Source of the DNA: Perilla frutescens
Lineage: Eukaryota > Streptophyta > Magnoliopsida > Lamiales > Lamiaceae
Direction: 5' to 3'
Assembly (NCBI GenBank): GCA_026008535.1
Contig: BRKX01000002.1
Coordinates: forward strand, 75,103,380-75,167,379
Length of the DNA: 64,000 bases
Positions 21,665 through 32,099 of this stretch are shown here, in pieces. The notes below the pieces were generated by a model. The model saw only the letters and a program-made list of their open reading frames with translations. It was not told the DNA's origin and did no database searches. The position numbers were made by a program, and so were the translations under genes. Position 1 is the stretch's first letter. Each line of letters begins with the position of its first letter.

Positions 21665-24600
21665 TTATAGTTCATCCTTGACAGAATCTGCTTCGTCTAT
21701 GGATTCAGATTTTGGTGAGGACGACTGGGCGGGCTTATCCCCCCGATTAGCGTTGATGTAACTGATGATATCCTCCTTTGTTCTGTCTCCATCATACTGC
21801 GACAACTCACCGCTTGAAGATCTGAAGTAGACAGTTGGGAACCCTTGAACGTCGAATGATTCACTTGGAACATCGTTTGCAGTTGCATCCTGATCGAGAA
21901 GAGAGAGATAGTCATATGTAGGTTCAAAGATGTAATGGCTAGTGCTATAGTAAGTGACGGTGTGTTACCACAACAAACTTCTACAGAAGATAAATTAAGA
22001 CATTGAAAGGAAATCTTACATATTTAGCAATCAAAACATTAGGATCACTCTCGAAGGAGAGTGCAACTTCATCCAAGATTGGAGCCAGCTTCTTGCAGTG
22101 TCCACACCAAGGCGCATAAAACTCTATTAGGACTGTAAGATGGGAGATATCATTATTAACACAACTTACTACTATAGTAAACTTAGTATTAAATTTAAGT
22201 TGCATTATAGAAGAAATTGTATTTTTTTAGAAGAAAGGATGCTGATTTAAATTTCAAACTAAAATATTTCCATAGTGGTATGCAAAGCAAAAGAAAACTA
22301 AATCTTGCAGTAAAATGTGTAGTACATTATATCCAGATATTGTTAAGGTTTTTATTCGTATAGAAATGTAATGTACACAGGTAAAAACAGTAGAAAATCC
22401 ACAAGAGAGTTTATGTGCACAAACCATTCTTTCCAGAGTTGAAAACAATGTCTTGAATGCTGTGACGAACAACCACTTTGACAGGTTCATCATTGGCTTC
22501 AGGAATAGGTTCTGATCTTATGTATGGCTTCACTTGCCCTTCCTGTCATCAATTGAACGAAAAAATCAGATGAAGATGCAATCAATATTTGCAAAAGCTT
22601 CCACAGACAAGAGCTACTTGAACCACCGCCAAAAGTAGTCATTACTAAATGTGTGTTTAGTACCAGAAAGTCTTTCACAAAGGAGTCGATGTGATCAGGC
22701 TCTATGTTTGCTTTAAGATATTTTTGTCCATCCTCTTTCTGTATAATGAGCAGAGGTGCCTGTTCCGCCTTAAGTCCAAAGTACTGGCATGAATAAACAT
22801 AAAAGTATTATGGTTTCAAATCTGATCCATTCAAATGAAAAGGGGAAAAAATTAAAAAATCAGTACACGCGTGTATGGAGAAAATAACTACCTGGAATGC
22901 ATTTTGAGTAGTATCAACATCGCCGAACATAAAACTTATGCCCTTGCCCTTGTAAAGGGTCGCCACGTTCTTATACTTAGCTTCGAAATCATCGTGATCT
23001 TTACTGAAGTTAGCAAATAGCATGGCCTGTAAAAATCAAATAACTTATAAGAAAATATATAATAGCAATCGAGTAATATGGAACAGTATGCTGAATCAAC
23101 TTTAATAAAAAAACTACATTTAAAATAGATGCCAAGAGGCTGCAAACTGCAGCCCGAATACACCATGAAATATAAAAATGAAACAGATATACAATCACCA
23201 ATAAGGAGTACCTTGGAGCCAGGAGCCTCGAAGAATTTGTTAACATATGCATGATTATTAGGGTCAGCGTTCCAGACTGTAACAATAGGAACTGTAGACT
23301 GTTGAATAAATTTCTCCATTGCATCAACGTCAAAGTCCTGAAATAGAATAATTTAAGTGAAGTTTTAATAAAGTAACTGAAAATAGAATAATTTAAATGC
23401 AGTTTTAATTTCAACGTGAAAATAGCTTCATAGGCACAGAAGTGTTGTAGAAATGCAATCAAGAAATACCTCAGAATCCACAAACAATTCATCAAAAGGC
23501 TTAAGCAAGCGAAGTGTGGGCTTGCTGACTGATTCACCACGAGGAAGGTGTTTAGCATTAAGGGTATGGATAAAATCATAGTCCGACCGCAACTTATCAG
23601 CTAAAGCCATGAAGTTCTCATATTCCTCCCCAGAGAACTTGGGAAACACTCCGACCTAGTAGTTTAATGTAACATTCATCAACGGCTTAGGATTAACAAA
23701 GGACACACAACAAGTTTCCAGATTAAGATAATAACTTACAACAAAAATCTTTTTCTCGTCAACAAGACTACTGGCATCTTCCACCGACTTAATTTCAGTT
23801 GATGGAGGACCAACTTGCTTCTTTAAGTACTCAACAATACCCTCAGCCTCACGAGGTCCGTTGTATTCTTGAACGCTTTTTCCACCATTTCTTAAGATTT
23901 TGATGGTTGGAAAACCCTGGATTTGAAACTGGGAAGCTAGATCTCTATTTACTTCTTCATTTGCATCAACTTTAGCCAGGACAATGGCGGGGTCATGGCT
24001 GCTCAATATGGATGCAGCCTTTTCATACTAAGAAAAATTATAAATAAGAGAATGAATTTGAAAGTTAGCTTATTTATCAAGTACATGCTGTAAAAAAAAA
24101 AGAAAAAAAGAAATGAAGTGTTTCTTGAATCGACAAACGGCAAGAGCAGAAATGAATACCTCTGGAGCCAGAGCCTTACAGTGCCCGCACCTGTTAACAT
24201 GAATAAAAAAGGTAAAGATTATTCACATATTAACAAGAGCTTTACCACATGCAGTTCAGTGAATCTAAAGGCGGTCTGAAGGCGCCCCCAGTTTCAAAAA
24301 ACAAATCAATATTTCAAAATATAAAAAATAATATTTGCAAGAAACATAGATTCATGTATAAAATTTCCAATTAACGATTAGTAATGACTAATGACAAAAG
24401 CAACTGCAATTTCCCAACCAAAGACAAACAAACATAGGGACATAATAAGGAAAAAAGAGGAATTAGAGTCTTAATTTCACAAATTAAAAGCTAACAGAAA
24501 ATTTCAATTTCATTTTTAGAAATTCTGAAGTCCACATACCAGATACCACATTAAAAGATGCATTCACAAAGCAAACATTGTTATCATTGTAAACAAGTCT

Positions 24601-25215
24601 ACCTTCAATAAAATCCGCACATTTCACAAACTCACTCAAAAAGTATTAATTAGCCAAATAAAATGAAACAAACAAGACCAAAAATGGCAGATCCCAAACA
24701 TAAAAGAACAATTATGTTCAACGAAAACAACTATTTCTCAAATCATAGATAGGAACTAGACATTGCAAGGAACTAAGAGCATTCCAAGGAGGAAGCAAAA
24801 TTGCGATGCAACCATTTCGATCATCAAAATTGAGCTCCACGCGCCAGCGAAGCAAAACATTAAACCAGCAACGTGCAACATACAATGCATAAGGAACAAA
24901 CCAAACATCTACGCTCGCAGGCACTCAAATCCGATCTCAAACCCACAGCGCATTCAAAAACCAGAACAACAGAGAAGATCAACTCAATTCACACAGAAAA
25001 TGAATGTAACAAACGAAATCCACAACTTACCAAGGAGCGTAGAACTCAACGACGATGAAGCTGCTCTTCGACACTACGTTGGAGAAATTGGAGTGATCCA
25101 AAGTCAACACCTTTTCAACCACCTCCTCCTCCGCCACCGCCGGAGACACACTCAGCGCCGCCACAAGCGCCACCGCAGCAAACAACAGAACTCCGCACCA
25201 AATTCTAGACTCCAT
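21665..25215 (-). CDS. PDIL1: ER protein disulfide isomerase, PDIL1 type
   Basis: Ten minus-strand exons (25031-25215, 24160-24190, 23740-24027, 23470-23655, 23212-23337, 22892-23026, 22664-22783, 22425-22542, 22020-22132, 21665-21889) join to 508 residues, the usual length for classical PDI. Residues 1 to about 28 are a signal peptide. The first thioredoxin domain has CGHC at 63-66, split from its Trp by intron 1. Redox-inactive b and b' domains follow. The second catalytic domain has CGHC at 406-409, and an acidic tail ends in the ER-retention signal KDEL. The a-b-b'-a' layout with both active sites intact makes it a working thiol-disulfide oxidoreductase that folds secretory proteins in the ER lumen. 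It belongs to the PDIL1-1/1-2 group; which of the two is not certain. The promoter carries an ER-stress element (25390-25411), consistent with unfolded-protein-response induction. Confidence 0.95.
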
Positions 25216-25345
25216 CGCAGCAAATTCCTCTCTACTTTCCTCTGATTTCTATAAGAGTGAATTAGTTTCCCCAATTTTTCTACAGAGACTTTTGCATGTG
25301 AGGGGGAAAAACTGAGACGAGGAGTGAGAGAGGAGAGAGAGCTCA

Positions 25346-25353
25346 TTTATATA
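25346..25353 (-). promoter_or_regulatory. TATA box of the PDI gene
   Basis: The minus strand reads TATATAAA about 130 bp upstream of the ATG and 37 bp downstream of the ER-stress element. A GA/CT-rich leader follows. Confidence 0.6.
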
Positions 25354-25389
25354 GTGTTTGTGGACTGAGCGCCACGATGGCATGATCGA

Positions 25390-25411
25390 TGACGTGGCGG
25401 GCGTGGATTGG
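25390..25411 (-). promoter_or_regulatory. ER-stress response element (ERSE-I) overlapping a UPRE
   Basis: On the gene's own strand the sequence is CCAAT (25407-25411), nine bases, then CCACG (25393-25397), an exact match to the ERSE-I consensus CCAAT-N9-CCACG. The CCACG half overlaps TGACGTGG on the other strand (25390-25397), an exact UPRE core. In plants NF-Y binds the CCAAT half and bZIP28/bZIP60 bind the other. The site is about 40 bp upstream of the TATA box, a suitable place to drive unfolded-protein induction. Confidence 0.8.
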
Positions 25412-25631
25412 ATAAAGGGACGTCGATGTAATAAGGAGATTTTTGTGGGGATTTAATATAAGATTATTGTGATAATTAATTAATTATCTTGAGATTAGAA
25501 AAAGGGGTTTTTTTTTCTTTAATTGAGTCAAGACAGTATGACCGTTTAATTTTTGTATTTTTACGTTTTTGCCCTCTAGCATTAACGGCTGAGATCTTGT
25601 TGTAATGAAATATAATCATACATAATGAAAA

Positions 25632-25990
25632 AATAATGAAAGAATTGTCAATTCGAGGTCTAAAAGATGAGTAATTTATCGATTTAGGATCCGAAAGATG
25701 AAAATTTTTCAATTCAGGATTTGAAAGATGAAAATTCTCAATTCGAAACCTCAAAAATCACGAATTTTGATTTCTTTTTATTTTTTAATTAATTTTATAT
25801 TAATTTTCATCGAAATTTCCTTCATTAATTATCTATTAAATCTAATTAAAAAAAATAAAATTAATTAAAAAAAACCAAACTTCTTGATTTTTTGAGATCC
25901 TGAATTGAGAGTTTTTCGTATTTTAGGTCCTGAATTGATAGATTACTCATCTTTCAGGTTCTGGATCGATAATTATCCATTTGGAATAAT
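25632..25990. repeat. Foldback/inverted-repeat element, copy 1
   Basis: Left and right arms of about 100 bp are inverted copies. Each contains internal direct repeats of words like TCAATTCAGGATCTGAAAGATGA, with GAGTAAT(C/T)TATC shared by both arms. The AT-rich middle includes TTAATTAATTTTATATTAAT. A second, truncated relative lies at 39330-39585. No coding capacity. The superfamily cannot be named; long arms with internal repeats suggest a foldback or Mutator-like MITE. Confidence 0.6.
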
Positions 25991-26058
25991 TTATATTTAT
26001 TTATAGACAAAGATTATATAGATATTCATTTTCATCATAATATATATGGTTAATGGTT

Positions 26059-26059
<1 letters not shown>

Positions 26060-26091
<32 letters not shown>

Positions 26092-27720
26092 AATGAAAGG
26101 AAAAGGGTGAGTTTGGGAATAGAATTGACTGAATTGCAATTGAATGTGGAAAAGTTGCATCATGCAATTTAAAGGAAAACTCAAATAAATTCATATTGTT
26201 GGTTCATGTATTTAAGGTGAGTGGTGATCGTCACTTTCCAATTAATATTTTTATTTTGGAATGTTGCAATAAATATGGATAGAAAAATCAAGCAAAGTTC
26301 ACAAAAAATATCACCCTCATTTGGTAGAGAGGTGGCAAAATTAAATTTGTGAGATTATACTCCGAATATTGTAATTTAAATAGATATTTAGGATTTAATT
26401 GTTTATATTCGGAAATAAGTGTTAGATTTTAATCATATTGAAATTTGGATGGATATTTAGGATGTAATCTGTTAATAATCTGTAGTATTACATTATTTTA
26501 ATGATTTTTAATTTTTCACACGACATTTTAATTTTTGCAATAATGTCAAAATATTTTCAATATTTTTGAATTTTCACATAGGCCAAAATCCTACCCTTTT
26601 CTTTAGCATTTAAGTCATCAGATGAATAAAAAATCTTGATTTTCTTTTGGCATTATAACAAAAATTACAATAGTGCTTTAAAAATAAATTAACTTTAAAA
26701 GGGTTGGGATAATAGGAGCCATTTAATGGGATTTAACTGTATAGTGGTACTTCTACTTTTAGATTAAGTTATTGAGAGGGTGGACAGGTAAGATTATTTC
26801 TAACCAACAAACTCAAATACGATCTTATTTTATAGTTAATGTCTCATCAAACAGTAATTCATTTTCAACGAACATACTTGTTTTCAAACTAAAATGAATA
26901 TTCTCTCAATATTATTTCTTATACCATTTTTTATAACAAATAAATGACTAAATTGCAATAAGAAAAAATAGGCGTGTGTGTTTTTTAACCGTAGCAACAC
27001 ATATTTGAAAGAAAATGAGATAAAAGTCATGTTATGTTTGAATTTACAGTTCAGTTGAAGGCGAAACCTTCACTGCAAAATTAAAAATTACAATGCAACT
27101 TTTAAAACAAAATCAATTTGTAAAATCATAGCTCATCCACATCCCGAGACTTTAGTCACCTCGCCTCATTATTATTAAATTATCATCTCCATACTAAGTA
27201 TGTCTTACCGAAGTTTGCAGAATACCCAATATTCTCCATATTTGCAATGTCTGAAAATGTCTTAATCTACTAAAAATTATTGAGAAAATTTCACAGAACA
27301 CTTTAAAAAATCGAGTGTGTTTAAGATTATAATATAAAAGTGCTCCTTCCATACTTCAATATATTGATAGTTCCAAACGCAATGCCATTGACCATTGTTT
27401 AGTGGAATGTAGATAAAATAGAATGGATAGAAAATGGTAAATGAAATGATTCAAAGGGAGATAAAATGGTGAATGGGTCAGCATTTACTTCTAAACTCTA
27501 TTTAGTGGATATCCACAGTTATTCTACACGTTGTTATTTTATTTTATTTTAAATGTCAAACTTATTCATTTTGAGTAATTCAGATTCTAATGTAAAGTGT
27601 GCTTAAATTAATTTTGTTTATTACTTTTAATAATGAATGCATCACATGATCACATCACTCTCACTAACTTTGACTGCTATTTTATTTTAAATTAAAAAAA
27701 TAATTATCTGTATTATTTTA
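26060..27720. other. Intergenic region with a (CT)n run
   Basis: A pure CT run of about 30 bp occupies roughly 26061-26091. The remainder is AT-rich with no exon, terminal repeats or recognisable element. Confidence 0.5.
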
Positions 27721-27722
27721 AA

Positions 27723-28430
27723 CTAGTTTTTGCACTCATACGCTGCACTGTAATCATCGAATTTAAATTATGAAATATAATGCATATTGTAAGTTAAACA
27801 TAAACAAATATTTAAAATTTAAAATATACAATATTATAAATTTTTAAAATATTTCTTTATATACAACATTTGTAGCAGTTGTCGTATCATTATCATCTTG
27901 TCAAAAATCAATATCTTCAATCCATTACGACTTTTTACTCTTGAAATAGCAACGTATAATTGACCATGTGTGAAAATCAGTTTTTGCAAAAACAAACCAA
28001 CATGAGAGAGTGATTGTCCTTGACTTTTGTTAATTGTCATTGCATAATAGACAATGATAGGAAACTGGCGTCTTTGAAGCTTGAATGACAATCTTGAATC
28101 TGCTGGAGTAAGTGACATTTTTGGAATCAATATCATTTGTTCTGCATTTTCTCCTATTAGGATTTTTGCTTCAATTACATGATCACAAGCTTTGCTACCA
28201 TTAATCGAGTGCCATTACACAATCTATTTGCATGGTCAATATTTCTCAACAACAAAACAAGAGTTTCAACCTTCAAATGTAGTTCGTGATTTGATACATC
28301 ATAACATTTAATACTATTTAAAATTTGTGGATAATGCAATTGTTGAAACAAGTCCATATTTGAATCTGAACTGCATGTTTTATCCAAACTTCGATACAAC
28401 TCACCCTCCAATTTGTTCAAAAAAATCATA
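27723..28430 (-). pseudogene. Helitron helicase relic with a probable Helitron 3' end
   Basis: Two minus-strand open segments (28175-28429 and 27834-28136) match the C-terminal part of a PIF1-like Helitron RepHel helicase. Recognisable blocks are LCNGTRLMV, FPIIVYYAMTINKSQGQSL, HGQLYVAISRVKSRNGLKIL and a final VYKEVF-like tail. They are in different frames, with an apparent one-base loss near 28180 and the closing tail also shifted, so this is a broken fragment. Further along the same strand, TGAGTGCAAAAACTAG ends at 27723 and is followed by T. That fits a Helitron 3' terminus (CTRR inserted before T), though the subterminal hairpin is decayed. The 5' end was not found. Confidence 0.75.
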
Positions 28431-28599
28431 TGTTGATTGATTGATTCAACTATATCAAGATTATTTTAAATTAAAAATTAATATCACCTTCTAAAACTAA
28501 CCGACAATTTAATTTTTAAATGGACCATTCAGTTATAAGTTATAAATTACGTAGGTATGTGAATAATTAAGTAATTAATTTTTAATTTATTTGAGACAA

Positions 28600-28806
28600 A
28601 CTTTTAGAAACGCTCTATTTGCGATGACATGATGTCGTCACAAAAAAATATTTTTAAGTGACATTATGTCATTACAAAAAATTTATTAGAGATGATATAT
28701 GATAATTAGAAACGACGCGTCGTTAATAAAAGTCCAGTATTAGTGATGACATTTGACGTCGCTAATAATTTTATCTTTAAAGATTTTTTTTGTAGCGTGT
28801 GTGTGT
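28600..28806. mobile_element. CACTA-like terminal fragment with GACGTCGCTAAT repeats
   Basis: Several direct and inverted copies of words such as GATGACAT(G/T)ATGTCGTCAC, AACGACGCGTCGTTAAT and GATGACATTTGACGTCGCTAAT occur within 200 bp. The block ends in TTTTTTTTGTAGCGTG, close to the inverted form of CACTACAAAAAA. Repeated subterminal motifs and such an end are typical of CACTA (En/Spm) elements. The left end is not visible, so it may be a solo fragment. Confidence 0.45.
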
Positions 28807-29039
28807 AATATAAGCTATTATATACTGTATATAAATAACCTATAATATATATACATATATATATATTAAAATTATATTAGTCATTATATCAGGTATAAAT
28901 CATCATTATATTATAGTATATTGTATTTTATATAATTATGATATATAATTAAATTAATATATATTTAGTAAACTTACTAATTGGGGTAAGTACGTTTAGG
29001 CCGGAAAATCTAAAAGTTACTATTTATGGGACCATTGCG

Positions 29040-29041
<2 letters not shown>

Positions 29042-29088
<47 letters not shown>

Positions 29089-29292
29089 GATGTACATGTT
29101 TATTTTTTTATATTATAATTTTGGATTAAAATATAATTTAATTTTATTATTTTTGGATCAATATAATTATATATTTTTCTATTTATGATCAAATTTTATA
29201 TTATATACACGAATACAATATCTAATATCCATATATAGCACGGGAGATGTGCTAGTGCATGTGTATGTATATATATATATATATATATATAT
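29042..29292. repeat. (TTA)n and (TA)n microsatellites with a possible Helitron-like hairpin end
   Basis: A pure TTA run covers about 29042-29088 and a TA run about 29268-29292. Between them TAGCAC-GGGAGAT-GTGCTA (29236-29254) forms a perfect 6-bp stem and runs into CTAG followed by T, resembling a plus-strand Helitron 3' end. That reading is tentative. Confidence 0.5.
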
Positions 29293-29439
29293 TCTAATAT
29301 TATTTTACCAATCTTAATCTTAATAAGAATAAAAATAGGGTGTGAAACATATCATTTATTTAAAATAAAAAGTCGATGATTTCAATACCAAACGGCATCG
29401 TTTCTCCATATAAGGCCGCATCTTAATTCTGAGATCCTC

Positions 29440-29447
29440 TAGGGTTT
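29440..29447 (+). promoter_or_regulatory. Telo-box upstream of NOP10
   Basis: TAGGGTTT (complement AAACCCTA) lies 50-60 bp before the presumed first splice donor of the leader. Telo-boxes are common in promoters and leaders of plant ribosome-biogenesis genes, which fits NOP10. Confidence 0.55.
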
Positions 29448-29665
29448 AAGGTAAAGCTCGGAGCCTCAAAATCTCAAAGCACCGCCAATTTTCCAGAGGT
29501 AAATTTATCTTCGATTGAGAAACCCCAAAAATTCGTATGACCCAATTCTTTACTTTTCTAGATTTTCTTTTTTATGTTGCGGTTTATGAATTTTTGTATC
29601 TGTCTATTGCTTTTCTTTTCTCAGGAATTCTTTATTCATTCATCGCAGATTGAGTATTTGTGAGG

Positions 29666-31272
29666 ATGTATCTCCAATTTTATATCAACGAAAACGGTGA
29701 CAAAGTTTACACCACAAAGGTCCTTTTTTTCATTTTCTAATCGATTTTCTTTTTATTGTATATATATATATATATATATATATGCATATGCATGTGTATG
29801 TATGTATGTATGTATATAGATGTGTGTGTGTGTGTGTGGTATATGATTGAGTTTTGTTTAAATTGTGTTCTTGAAATTTGCTTTACAATAACTTCGATGC
29901 AGTTGTTCAATATATGACATAGTCTGTATCTTAGGATTTTTTGTTGAATTTTCTTGTTATTTCTATGCATTATTCTGGAATTTTTGTTCTGTTTTCACAC
30001 GTTCTTCATGCCACGAGGTTTCCATGTCTTCGTATTTTCAGTTACTTGATATACTGCGCTCCATTGACACTTTTGGTGAATTTTCTCTGTGCAGAAGGAG
30101 TCACCGTTAGGCCGGGCAACAGAATCAGCTCATCCAGGTAATATTTCCGGACAATCGGAATCAGCACTTTGTTGTTGCATACTCTTTTTTTTCCTAACGA
30201 TTGAGTATGAGCGTATCTGAGTGTTCGTGTGTGTCGTTGAGGAGATTTGGAGGTCTGAAGTGCTCAACTTATTTTCTTTTGACTATAGTTTTTGGAATGG
30301 TATGGCATCATGGTGATTCTTGGTATAGTGATGACAACATTTTATGCTGATGTTCTTTCACCTAGTAGGCTGCATAGTTATCAATAATCATTGCAAATTT
30401 CCCCTTGTTTTAATTGCAAGAAACGCCCTTAGTTTAAAATATAACCAAAAAGGCCCTTGCATTGTTAGAAAATCTGCACAGTCTTCCTTTATCTCTGATG
30501 TTGAATTTTTAAATGAAATAAGCCTTTATACAATTATACACTGACAGTAAAACTGCTGGATCTTAATTTCATGTATATTTTTTTTGAGAATAAAGAATTC
30601 ATTCTATATGATCTGTGAGAGGGCTTCCCCATACATGATTGTCAACATATCTGTATATATTGAAGCTTATTATAGGCAATTATTACATGGCCAACTTGAT
30701 CATAATCTATTAAATCCATCCTCATTTCCATTCTTGTCGCATGCTATACACTCGGCATTAACTTTGTCAAGCTGCAGTTTTTCTGCATTATTCATATTTT
30801 GCGAAAACTCGGGGGTCTCTTTGCATTTTGCCTCTTCATATGTGTGCTGCTACTCGAGAATCTGTCTGGGCTTTTTGTTTTTACGTACGATGTCCCCTTG
30901 AACTTATGAGATTGACCTTGTGGTTGTACGGACTCTGATTTCTGATCCTTTAGTCACATGCATGTAATTTGGGTTTTGCAAATCAAGATCGCAGAAAAGA
31001 ACTCTGTGTGAAATGAAAGAATAGATTCTATCCTTTCGTTTCACAAAAGCAGCAGTAGAGCGTCTCTTATGCTCAAGTTCCGATTCTTGTGACTCCCGTT
31101 AGTATATGTTTCAAGCATGTCGTGCAGATAATGCCCGGTTATATAATTTAGGTGCTCTCTTTTCCTCTGTGCAGCTCGATTCTCCCCCGATGATAAATTC
31201 TCGAGGCAGAGGATTCTCTTGAAGAAGCGCTTTGGTCTGCTTCCTACACAACACGCACCTCCCAAGTACTGA
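29666..31272 (+). CDS. NOP10: H/ACA ribonucleoprotein complex subunit NOP10
   Basis: Three short exons (29666-29719, 30095-30137, 31175-31272) join to a 64-residue protein, exactly the size of eukaryotic NOP10. It opens MYLQFYINENGDKVYTTKK and includes SAHPARFSPDDK, RQRILLKKRFGLLPTQ and a closing PPKY, all family hallmarks. Each exon is far below usual gene-finder limits, so it is easily missed. NOP10 binds dyskerin (NAP57/CBF5) with NHP2 and GAR1 in H/ACA snoRNPs. These pseudouridylate rRNA and snRNA in the nucleolus and Cajal bodies and take part in telomerase RNP assembly. A leader intron is likely at 29499-29624 (GAG|GTAAAT ... TTTCTCAG). Intron 1 contains (TA)n and (GT)n runs near 29757-29840. 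Confidence 0.95.
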
Positions 31273-31591
31273 GTTCGCTAGCATTCCCGTGTTATGACGA
31301 GGGTGTAATCCATCCATCTCCCGTTGTTGTGGACACGGTAAAATGCTCGGAAATCGAGTATGCCGTCTGCTTGGGCTTCGGGATATTTGTAGTCTGTAGT
31401 AGTATCGTGAATGAATCAACATTAATAGGCGTTGTAGAAGTTTATGATAACTAAGGTCTATGTCTGGTTATACTATGATCTCTGCTTTTTAGTTCTTTAA
31501 TTCCCAGGAATATCTCTATTTGAAGCTTTGCTTTGATAAAACTTCTTTTATGGGACATGCAATATTCCAGAGGATGATGTTTGCTCAGTTG

Positions 31592-31876
31592 ACGGGTGAA
31601 ATCCTCTGCTACATATGCTACATACTGCACAACACTTAAATTTTTTAACTTTGATTCACATTTTCCAATTTGGGTATATAATTAATTTTTAATATTTAAT
31701 TTCTTTTGTAATTAATAATTAATTATTTCCTAAAAATATAACTATATGTCCTAATTGGGAAAAGTGACCACTTTAAAATTAAAGAACAATCAATTGAAAT
31801 TGAAGAAAAAAAATTTAATAATTTTAATGTGTAGTATAGAGTGTTACATATAATGTAGTAGATAATTTCGTCCACC
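31592..31876. mobile_element. MITE-like element with imperfect inverted ends
   Basis: The left end (GGTGAAATCCTCTGCTACAT...) and the complement of the right end (GGACGAAATTATCTACTACAT...) are imperfect inverted repeats of about 40 bp around an AT-rich core with an AATTAATAATTAATTA stretch. It lies just past the NOP10 transcript end. The target duplication is not clear. Confidence 0.45.
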
Positions 31877-31896
31877 TAACAAAAAATTTTCAGAGT

Positions 31897-32095
31897 AGAT
31901 CATCTGTTGCATTTTGTGTTACATTTGGTGTTGCATAACTAATTTTTTTTTAATATACCTTAATTGGTTGGGGATGGATGGATGAATCATAAACAGAAAA
32001 TTTAATAAATTAAAAAATAAAAAAAATTAACTTTTTTGAAAAAATATTGAAGAGTTGCAACGGGGCATGCAACATAATTTGCAACATATGATCCC
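31897..32095. mobile_element. Second MITE-like element adjacent to the first
   Basis: GTAGATCATCTGTTGCATTTTG at the left and the complement of the right end (GGGATCATATGTTGCAAATT) form imperfect inverted repeats of about 40 bp, each carrying two GTTGCAT-like words. It sits 20 bp from the previous element, and the similar TIR style suggests related families or nesting. Confidence 0.4.
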
Positions 32096-32099
32096 ATTT

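Noticed and set aside
23010..23579. 189-codon minus-strand ORF across PDI introns
   Set aside because: It reads through introns out of frame with the conserved PDI exons.
30320..30450. C/D box snoRNA in NOP10 intron 2
   Set aside because: GTGATGA (30328-30334) is followed by CTGA after only 12 nt, and there is no second CTGA at a suitable distance or terminal stem.
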